Positions 1-5,385 of a DNA stretch of 6,244 nucleotides are shown here, piece by piece. The notes beneath the pieces were generated by a model. It was given only the letters and a program-made list of their open reading frames with translations, was not told the origin of the DNA and did no database searches. Both the position numbers and the translations under genes were made by a program. The stretch is from Verrucomicrobiaceae bacterium (lineage in GTDB: Bacteria > Verrucomicrobiota > Verrucomicrobiae > Verrucomicrobiales > Akkermansiaceae). Numbering within the stretch: the first letter of the stretch is position 1; the number at the start of each line of letters is the position of its first letter. Where the stretch lies: the NCBI GenBank assembly GCA_947372405.1, contig CANBTO010000315.1:1-6244 (forward strand), written 5' to 3'.

Positions 1-250
1 GCTGTTCTCGGTGGATCCGCAACTGATGGAAGCCGTCATCGATTCCACCCGGCATCTGCTCACGTTCACCTACCAGCGCGCGCAGGGCGGAACCACCTAT
101 AGTGTCGAGACCTCGTCGGATCTGCTGACCGCCTGGACCACGAGTGGCGTGAATCAGGGAAGTGGCGGCCCGGGACAAATCGTGACGGCATCCATTCCCC
201 TCGGAGTGGAAACGAAACGATTCGTTAGATTGGCAACCACCACACCTTGA
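1..250 (+). CDS. C-terminal fragment of a probable secreted verrucomicrobial protein
   Basis: An open reading frame enters from the left edge (first full codon at 2) and stops with TGA at 248-250, leaving about 82 residues. No start is visible: the GTG at 11 is simply an in-frame Val codon, and the frame is open before it. The residues suggest a short beta-rich module, with a segment TYSVETSSDLLTAWTTSGV followed later by KRFVRLATTTP at the end. This pattern (a 'Y-x-V-E-x-S-x-D-L-x-x-W' strand, then a final 'RFVRL' strand) recurs, in my recollection, at the C-terminus of many large secreted or surface proteins of Verrucomicrobiota. The main functional domain lies outside the window, so no activity can be assigned. 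The gene converges on ccsA with only 15 bp between the stop codons. The frame is solid; the family is inferred. Confidence 0.7.
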   Translation, partial: LFSVDPQLMEAVIDSTRHLLTFTYQRAQGGTTYSVETSSDLLTAWTTSGVNQGSGGPGQIVTASIPLGVETKRFVRLATTTP

Positions 251-265
251 GAGCGGCTCGCGATT

Positions 266-2245
266 TCACGCTTCGCGCGATTTCGAATTCCTCTCCACCA
301 CCATGGCGATGAAGCCGAAGACCAACACCATGCCCATGGCGGAATAGAACGCCCAGATGGTGCTTTTGCCGGCGGTGAATCCGTAGTTGTGCAGGCCCAC
401 GCCGAGGAAATTCACATGCCACCAAGAGAAGGTGACGACGATGGCGGTGAAGACTGCGGCGAGGTTCAGCCCCCACTCGCGGAGGTAGCCGCCGAGACGG
501 GCGTGGAGCACGGCGAGCATCCAGAGCACGATGAGCAGCGCGCCGTTTTCCTTGGGGTCCCAACCCCAGAAGCGGCCCCACGAGTAGTTCGCCCAGATGC
601 CGCCCAGCACCGTGCCAACGAGCGAAAGGAACAAGGTGAAACACAACATGCCATAGACGGCACGCGTCAAGGCGCGCCTCAGTTCCTTGTCCCCTCCATC
701 GAGGTTTAGCCCGCGCATGAGCACATAGCCGGTGGACAGGAACGAGCTGAGCAAACCGGCGGAGTAACCAAGCGTGATGGTGATCACGTGGATGGTGAGC
801 CAGAAGTTCGAGTCCAGCACGGCGACCAGCGGATCCATGTGGTCCTTCGCATCGCCAAGTTCGAACCTGCGGGCCAGCACGATCAGCGCGGTGCCGAGAA
901 TCGGCCCGATGCCGAGCGCGAAACGTCGTTTCGTGAGCCACTCGACGATCAGTGAGAACAGCACCACTGCGCTGGCGATGAAGACGACGGTGTCATAGAG
1001 ATTTCCCACGGGCGGACGCCTCATGATCATGCAGCGCATGGTGATGGCGGTGACGCAGTAGCCGAGACCCGCCAGTGTGGAGCCAAGTGTGATCCATGAG
1101 AAAACCGTGCCCGCCTTGCTTCTGCCCAAGCTCCACATGCCGAGCGCGGCCACAGTCCCTGTCAGGAAAAAGATCATCGCATAGAGGAACCAGTTCTTCC
1201 GGTAGTAGCTCGCCTCAAGCTCGATTCCGCGGTATTCGCCGCGGTTCTTGGCGAGATTCACCATGCGGTCGTGAAGCTGGCCGAACTCCTTGCGGAATTC
1301 CGCCTCGTCATCCACCACGCGCACCACGGTTTCCATGGATCTGACGTTTTCGACGGAAGACGCCGGATCCTTGGCGGCTCCGCTCATCACATCCATGATC
1401 ACGTTTCCCGCGCTCTGCCAGGACTTGTCCTTCGCATCCGTTGGCGGAACGATGAACAAGCTGAATTTCGAGAAATTCGCCGCATCCAGCACCTGTTCCA
1501 GAAGATCCTGGAGGCGGGGCTCGATGGCTCCACCGTTCTTGCGTGACTCGTTGACCTGCTCGCGGATCTGGGGCGCGGTGGCCATGAGCGCGCTGACATC
1601 CGCCCGCTTGTCAGGCGCACCGTTCTGGCCGGAGCCATGCAGCACGATGCCGGAGCGGGCGAAACCGAAGTAGCCGATCAAACTTTCGTAAGTCTGCAGA
1701 CTCGCTGCAAGATCGAGCACCTGGTTCTGCACCGGGTCGCGCTTTTTCTCATCGATCACCTGATAGGATTGCGAGAGTTCACCAAGTTTCTCGCGCCCGG
1801 GCTCGATGTCCGCATAACTGTAGCGGTCGCGCTTTCCGCGCGGTTTCACTCCGATTGCCTCAAGCACAGCTGAGTTGTCGATACGGAACGTGGGTTGCTG
1901 GATAGCGAGGGTCGGGCGGAAAAGAGCGTCCAGCAGCCAGGCGGTGGGCTTTATGCGCAGGTTCTTGCCAGCATCATCGGAAATCTCCATCGAGCGCGCG
2001 CCGTGCAGGCCGAGCATGGTGAATCCGGCGAAAGTGGACAGCGGCTTCACCCGTCCGCCGTTCTGGAGCGGCAAGGTTTCCGCAAGAGCGATGGTTTCTT
2101 CGGCCCATGGCGTGTAGCCTTTGATCTGGCGAACGTCGCCCTTCGGCATGTTGTCCATCACGACGTTGTAGAACACTGCTGCCAGGCCGATCACGGCGAG
2201 CGCTGCGGCGATCCAACGTCCGGCTGGGAATGGCTTTTCAGACAT
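266..2245 (-). CDS. ccsA: Cytochrome c biogenesis protein CcsA/ResC (System II heme ligase subunit) with large soluble N-terminal region
   Basis: This is the 659-residue membrane partner of ResB. In System II the pair moves heme outward across the inner membrane and attaches it to CXXCH motifs of apocytochromes c. An N-terminal membrane helix (about 10-31) is followed by a soluble region (about 32-350) containing GGRVKPLSTFAG at 63-74, a stretch I recall as typical of long CcsA forms. The rest (about 352-650) is a multi-helix core. It has RRPPVGNLYDTVVF at 409-422, the tryptophan-rich WWD heme-binding motif WGRFWGWDPKENGALL at 556-571, and candidate heme-ligand histidines H486, H610 and H619. 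Plain CcsA proteins are about 300-350 residues, so this is the fused long form. The ATG at 2245 overlaps the resB stop by 8 bp, which implies translational coupling. No Shine-Dalgarno sequence is visible upstream. Identity is secure; the role of the soluble region is inferred. Confidence 0.95.
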   Translation of the reverse strand: MSEKPFPAGRWIAAALAVIGLAAVFYNVVMDNMPKGDVRQIKGYTPWAEETIALAETLPLQNGGRVKPLSTFAGFTMLGLHGARSMEISDDAGKNLRIKPTAWLLDALFRPTLAIQQPTFRIDNSAVLEAIGVKPRGKRDRYSYADIEPGREKLGELSQSYQVIDEKKRDPVQNQVLDLAASLQTYESLIGYFGFARSGIVLHGSGQNGAPDKRADVSALMATAPQIREQVNESRKNGGAIEPRLQDLLEQVLDAANFSKFSLFIVPPTDAKDKSWQSAGNVIMDVMSGAAKDPASSVENVRSMETVVRVVDDEAEFRKEFGQLHDRMVNLAKNRGEYRGIELEASYYRKNWFLYAMIFFLTGTVAALGMWSLGRSKAGTVFSWITLGSTLAGLGYCVTAITMRCMIMRRPPVGNLYDTVVFIASAVVLFSLIVEWLTKRRFALGIGPILGTALIVLARRFELGDAKDHMDPLVAVLDSNFWLTIHVITITLGYSAGLLSSFLSTGYVLMRGLNLDGGDKELRRALTRAVYGMLCFTLFLSLVGTVLGGIWANYSWGRFWGWDPKENGALLIVLWMLAVLHARLGGYLREWGLNLAAVFTAIVVTFSWWHVNFLGVGLHNYGFTAGKSTIWAFYSAMGMVLVFGFIAMVVERNSKSREA

Positions 2246-3461
2246 GGCTGTTTTTGCGGGAACGAGCGCCGAGATACGCGCCGAATTTGGTTAGAAAGGT
2301 GACCAGCATGCCGAAGGCGACGATGTAGAGGCTGTATTCCGGCCACTTGTCCGCAGGGTTTTTCACGATTTCGAAAACCGAATACATCTTCTGCCCCGGA
2401 CCGGCACCGGGCGGACCGTAGCTGGCCTGGAAAAACGTGAGGCCCTCGTAACGCATCGGTTCGTTCATCTGAATGGTGACCTTCGCCTCGCCACCGTTCT
2501 CGATGCGTGTGATGTTGCTGATGAACTTGGAAGGCTTCATCGTACCGGGGTGAAACTCGGCGGTGAACTTGTCGAGCTTCACCGTGAAAGGCATCGGCCA
2601 GAGCCGTTTGCGCATGTCCACGGTGAAGACGCGTTCCGCCTGGCGGATGGAAAACGGATGGAAACTCGCACCCGCGACGATGAAGGGATCGGATTTCGTC
2701 CCGTCCGCATTCACGACGCGGGCATAACAACCGGCGGTGTTTGCCTCCGCGTTGGTTTCACCGGGCTTCTCCATCAGATAGTAGCCGTCGGCCACCCGCT
2801 GGCCCAGTTCCGGGGCCCGTTCAGTGATACCTACAGGCGTTGTGTTCTTCAGATAACCACCGATTTCCAGTGAGAACGGCAGGTCCTGGAAACGGAAGAG
2901 CCGCGTCCTGCCTTCGGTGAGATCCGTTAGATCGTCGCCACCGATGACGTGGATCTTGTCCGCCCTGCCGTCCTTGATCTCCGCGACCTCGATGACGTAG
3001 TCGAAATAATCCTCCGCCGTGTTGCTGGACTCCCCTTCCTGCACGGCCATGTTTCCGCGCTGTGAGAAATGCTGCGCCACGCCCGCACCGACGAGCATGA
3101 AGATGATGCCGAGGTGGGAAATCAGGTTGCCCACATGCTTCCAGCCCTTGCGGATGCGGATCACGCCGCCGAGGATCAGGTTGAGCAAGAGCAGCGCGCC
3201 CACCCAGTAGCCGCCGGGCAATGGCAGCGGCACCATTTTCCCCTGGATCTCGGGAATCAGGAAAACCGACTTCCAATAGAAATACTTGTTGAGCGTGGCG
3301 TAGAGCCCGTTGTCGATCTGTTCCAGCGTGGCGAACCACGTGAGCAGCCCTAACAGAAGCAGCAGCACCGTGGCGAGGCCGAATCCCGAGAGGATGTCAA
3401 AGGTCTTGCCCGCGATGGTCCGCTGCGACTTGCGGGGATTGGTTTCGGAAGGATTGTCCAT
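2238..3461 (-). CDS. resB: Cytochrome c biogenesis protein ResB/Ccs1
   Basis: This is a 407-residue ResB-family protein, the second essential System II component. It works with CcsA in the inner membrane to deliver reduced heme to apocytochromes c on the outer face. Four membrane segments are visible at about 24-44, 84-103, 115-131 and 375-396. A large soluble domain lies between the third and fourth (about 132-374), which is the family layout. Supporting motifs are KHVGNLISHLGIIFMLVGAG at 108-127, with histidines 109 and 116, then H131 after the helix. Near the end of the soluble domain come FHPGTMKPSKFISNITRI (303-320) and MNEPMRYEGLTFFQASYGPP (332-351), the family's conserved 'N-x-P-x-x-x-x-G-x-x-F/Y-Q' region. 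The ATG at 3461 lies 33 bp after the upstream lipoprotein stop. The last codons overlap ccsA by 8 bp. There is no recognisable Shine-Dalgarno sequence. The identity is firm. Confidence 0.94.
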   Translation of the reverse strand: MDNPSETNPRKSQRTIAGKTFDILSGFGLATVLLLLLGLLTWFATLEQIDNGLYATLNKYFYWKSVFLIPEIQGKMVPLPLPGGYWVGALLLLNLILGGVIRIRKGWKHVGNLISHLGIIFMLVGAGVAQHFSQRGNMAVQEGESSNTAEDYFDYVIEVAEIKDGRADKIHVIGGDDLTDLTEGRTRLFRFQDLPFSLEIGGYLKNTTPVGITERAPELGQRVADGYYLMEKPGETNAEANTAGCYARVVNADGTKSDPFIVAGASFHPFSIRQAERVFTVDMRKRLWPMPFTVKLDKFTAEFHPGTMKPSKFISNITRIENGGEAKVTIQMNEPMRYEGLTFFQASYGPPGAGPGQKMYSVFEIVKNPADKWPEYSLYIVAFGMLVTFLTKFGAYLGARSRKNSHV

Positions 3462-3494
3462 GAAGTGGGCTGTGCGCGGGGCGGATACGGAAAA

Positions 3495-4082
3495 TCATTC
3501 GGCCATCTTCAGGCCCGCCGCAAACTTTTCGAGCACCGGCCGGGCGGCTTCCACCTCGGCTTTCGGGCCGACCATCTTGACGGTGACGATCCGGCCGTCG
3601 ATCGAGGCGATGGCACCGGCGAGCGCGTATCCGGATTTCGGTTCCGCGCCCATGCCACCGGCATATTGCCCTTCGGCCTCCACCCAGACGCCTGTGGTCC
3701 CGGCCACCGACACGCTGCGGAGCTTGGCGAGGCCCGCCTGATCGATGGGTGCGGCGCCGAATTGTTTCAACCAGCGGTTGACGTTGTCCAGCACACTGCC
3801 GGCGGCGATGGAAACCCAGACCTCGCCGAGGCCGCTCTCGCCGAAGCGGTAGTTTAGCAGACGGAATTGCGAGGCGGGAAGTGACAACCAGCCGTCGGGA
3901 GTCTCACCTTTCACGGGACTCGGCTTGGCATCACGGAAACGTTCGTCACTGGTGGCGAACAACTTGGGCGGCGTGTCCCTGCTGGTGATGGCACGGGTTT
4001 CAGTCACGACCATCTCCTTCTTTTCCTGGCAGGAGGAAAAAACGAGCAGGCTGGCAAGCAGGCATGCGGCACGGTGAATCAC
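3495..4082 (-). CDS. Putative lipoprotein of unknown function, first gene of the resB-ccsA unit
   Basis: I chose the GTG at 4082 (195 residues) because it opens a compact lipoprotein signal, VIHRAACLLASLLVFSSC, with the lipidated cysteine at residue 18. Phe at position -3 of the lipobox is slightly atypical. The same frame stays open to an ATG at 4262, but that extension would bury the signal and runs through the repeat element. After a polar linker (19-60), the mature domain begins at TPDGWLSLPASQFRLLNYRF (61-80). It continues with GEVWVSIAAG, VLDNVNRWLKQFG (97-109) and GVWVEAEGQY (131-140), and ends in an amphipathic helix. I recall similar 'FRLLN(Y/F)xFG...NVNRWxxQ' proteins in Planctomycetes and Verrucomicrobiota but know no assigned function. 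After Cys18 there is no Cys or His, which argues against thiol-redox chemistry or His-ligated heme. Position and direction suggest co-transcription with resB, so an accessory role is possible but unproven. Confidence 0.75.
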   Translation of the reverse strand: MIHRAACLLASLLVFSSCQEKKEMVVTETRAITSRDTPPKLFATSDERFRDAKPSPVKGETPDGWLSLPASQFRLLNYRFGESGLGEVWVSIAAGSVLDNVNRWLKQFGAAPIDQAGLAKLRSVSVAGTTGVWVEAEGQYAGGMGAEPKSGYALAGAIASIDGRIVTVKMVGPKAEVEAARPVLEKFAAGLKMAE

Positions 4083-4131
4083 GCCCGCCGCGATAGCCCC
4101 GCACCCACCCCCGCGCAAGTGGAAACGGGTA

Positions 4132-4157
4132 ACGGAGTGGCCAGCTCCGTGTGGCCA
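4132..4157. repeat. Short hairpin with overlapping direct repeat
   Basis: ACGGAG (4132-4137) and CTCCGT (4145-4150) form a 6-bp stem around the 7-nt loop TGGCCAG. The heptamer GTGGCCA occurs at 4137-4143 and again at 4151-4157, 14 bp apart, and its TGGCCA core is itself palindromic. The site lies 50-75 bp upstream of the lipoprotein GTG on the minus strand, so it could be a regulator site, an RNA hairpin in the leader, or part of a dispersed repeat. There is no T-run, so it does not resemble an intrinsic terminator. The symmetry is seen directly; any function is speculative. Confidence 0.45.
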
Positions 4158-4191
4158 TCGCGGACACCTCAAGACCACCCGAAGAGTTTCT

Positions 4192-4297
4192 GCCGCAAGA
4201 AGGACCAAGAAACCGCAAAACATGGCGATGTCCGAGGTTGATGGAATCAAAGTGAAACTCATTTCGTTTTTGCGCCCTTTTTGCGCCTTCTTGCGGC
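4192..4297. repeat. Imperfect inverted repeat built of triplicated 10-mers (probable dispersed element)
   Basis: The right arm (4267-4297) reads as three near-tandem 10-mers: TTTTTGCGCC at 4267, TTTTTGCGCC at 4278, and TTCTTGCGGC at 4288. The left arm (4192-4221) contains, on the opposite strand, TTCTTGCGGC (4192-4201), TTCTTGGTCC (4202-4211) and GTTTTGCGGT (4212-4221). The outer 12 nt of the arms, 4192-4203 and 4286-4297, are exact reverse complements, and CGCAAAA at 4214-4220 pairs with TTTTGCG at 4268-4274. The spacer is 45 bp. The periodicity of 10-11 bp puts the copies on the same face of the helix. I recall 'TTTGCG' periodic repeats scattered between genes in Verrucomicrobiota and Planctomycetes. 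No transposase or target-site duplication is visible. The structure is directly seen; dispersed status is inferred. Confidence 0.6.
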
Positions 4298-4401
4298 TGA
4301 ATGCATCAATCGGTTGGGACGCCTCGGCCCCATTGAATCAGTCATGTCCCGCACGACAATTTTCCATCGTCAATCCCGTCTCCACGGTCAACAATCCACC
4401 C

Positions 4402-5328
4402 GTGCTCGCGTTTTCATCCTGCTGGAACAACAGCCGCCACACGGACGGCGAGAAGATGATCGAGGAAATCGTCGATCTGGGGTTTTCCCACATCGAGCTC
4501 TCCCACGGCATGACCATCGCCAAGCTGCCGGGCATCCGCAAAGCCTTCCAGCGCGGGATCTTTTCCTGCTCCGGCGTGCACAACTACTTCCCCTCACCCG
4601 TCGAAGTGATGATCGACGCCCCGGACGCCTACGAATTCACCTCCCACCGCCCGGCCGACCGCCAGCGCGCCATGGACATGACGCTGCGCACGCTCGACCT
4701 CGCCGCCGAGTTCGGGGCCCGCTATCTCGTGCTCCACATGGGCTCCGTGCCCATGCCTCCCAGGAAATGGACCAAGCCGCTCACCGCCATGGTCGCCGCC
4801 GGAGAATCCCACAGCGAGGATTACATCAAGAACAAGATCTCCTTCGTAAAAAAACGCGAGAAAATCGCCCCGCTCTATTACCATCGGGCGCTCGATGCGC
4901 TCCAAACCATCGCCGGCCACGCGGCGGAATTCGGTGTGAAACTCGCAGTGGAATCCCGCTCGCGTTTCGAAGACATGCCGACCGAACGAGAAATGCTCAC
5001 GCTCCAGGCGCATTTCGCCGAAAACCCATGGGTCGGCTACTGGCATGACTTCGGCCACGTCCAACTCAAGCACAACCTCGGCCTGCTCGATCACACCGAG
5101 TGGCTTGAAAAAATCTCGCCCCACCTCATCGGCGGCCATGTCCACGACGTCGAGTGGCCCGCCCGCGACCACCGCGTTCCTTTCAGCGGCACGCTCGACT
5201 ACGCCGCCCTGCTCAAGTTCTTCCCCCGTGGCTGCCCACTCGTCTGGGAACTCAGCCCCACCCGCGATGCGGAGGAAATCCGCCGCGCCCTCCTGCGCTG
5301 GAAACAGGAGTTCCCGGATCGGGCATGA
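4402..5328 (+). CDS. Sugar phosphate isomerase/epimerase family protein (xylose isomerase-like TIM barrel)
   Basis: From the GTG at 4402 this gives 308 residues, close to the usual 250-310 for the AP_endonuc_2/xylose isomerase-like family. Members isomerise, epimerise or dehydrate small sugars and inositols using a divalent metal. The start opens directly into the first barrel strand (LAFSSCWNN), followed by LGFSHIELSHG (26-36). An upstream extension to an ATG at 4222 would add 60 residues of repeat-derived sequence. Probable metal or catalytic sites, by position in the fold, are E32 (IELSHG), H60 (SGVHNY), H112 (LVLHMGS), E184 (LAVESRS), D216 and H219 (YWHDFGHVQ), H246 and H248 (GGHVHDVEW) and E283 (VWELSP). 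A charged segment at about 118-157 inserts between barrel elements. The substrate cannot be told: no transporter or sugar gene is nearby. It is divergent from the cytochrome unit and no Shine-Dalgarno sequence is visible. The fold is confident, the exact reaction unknown. Confidence 0.85.
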   Translation: MLAFSSCWNNSRHTDGEKMIEEIVDLGFSHIELSHGMTIAKLPGIRKAFQRGIFSCSGVHNYFPSPVEVMIDAPDAYEFTSHRPADRQRAMDMTLRTLDLAAEFGARYLVLHMGSVPMPPRKWTKPLTAMVAAGESHSEDYIKNKISFVKKREKIAPLYYHRALDALQTIAGHAAEFGVKLAVESRSRFEDMPTEREMLTLQAHFAENPWVGYWHDFGHVQLKHNLGLLDHTEWLEKISPHLIGGHVHDVEWPARDHRVPFSGTLDYAALLKFFPRGCPLVWELSPTRDAEEIRRALLRWKQEFPDRA

Positions 5329-5385
5329 ACGCCCGTGGAAAGCAGGATCTGCCGACGCAACTCACATCTGTAGCGGTCCGAGGTT

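Larger units (their letters stand above)
4083..4401. other. Divergent intergenic region with repeats, no convincing gene
   Basis: These 319 bp separate the lipoprotein start (minus) from the isomerase start (plus) and should hold the promoters of both units. Reading frames from each side extend into it, to 4262 on the minus strand and to 4222 on the plus strand, and they overlap by 41 bp. Their translations here are low in protein-like character. The minus-strand one is rich in Arg, Gly and Cys, and the plus-strand one reads like the repeat itself. The region holds a small hairpin at 4132-4150, a direct repeat of GTGGCCA, and the inverted 10-mer clusters at 4192-4297, all listed separately. 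I see no confident -35/-10 pair. TTGAAT at 4333-4338 is a possible -35 but has no good partner. Confidence 0.65.

Noticed and set aside
251..285. Possible bidirectional terminator between the first partial gene and ccsA, with CGCGATTT seen twice
   Set aside because: The stop codons are only 15 bp apart, the CGCG-based symmetry is short and lies partly in ccsA codons, and there is no stable stem with a T-run.
225..941. Minus-strand frame of 238 codons over the 3' part of ccsA
   Set aside because: It is very rich in Arg, His and Ala and covers the conserved WWD and histidine region of ccsA in another frame. It is a shadow of a GC-rich gene.
1290..1673. Plus-strand frame of 127 codons opposite ccsA
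   Set aside because: It lies wholly inside ccsA on the opposite strand, has no recognisable domain and an Arg/Ser-rich composition typical of antisense shadows.
4267..4297. CRISPR-like array from the repeated TTTTTGCGCC units
   Set aside because: The units are 10 bp long with zero or one base between them, so there are no spacers. It is a short periodic repeat, not an array.
4333..4402. TTG at 4333 as isomerase start
   Set aside because: It would add 23 residues with no fold pattern before the first barrel strand. The GTG at 4402 fits the family N-terminus better.
4281..5048. Plus-strand frame of 255 codons in the second frame of the isomerase region
   Set aside because: Its product is dominated by Arg, His and Pro and has no fold pattern. 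The overlapping frame encodes a clear TIM barrel.
4594..5172. Minus-strand frame of 192 codons opposite the isomerase
   Set aside because: It is fully covered by the isomerase gene, whose conserved motifs are continuous. The antisense translation has Gly/Val/Glu/His-rich shadow character.
5320..5335. CGGGC-ATGAAC-GCCCG hairpin over the isomerase stop codon as terminator
   Set aside because: The stem is only 5 bp and no T-run follows, so an intrinsic terminator is not supported.
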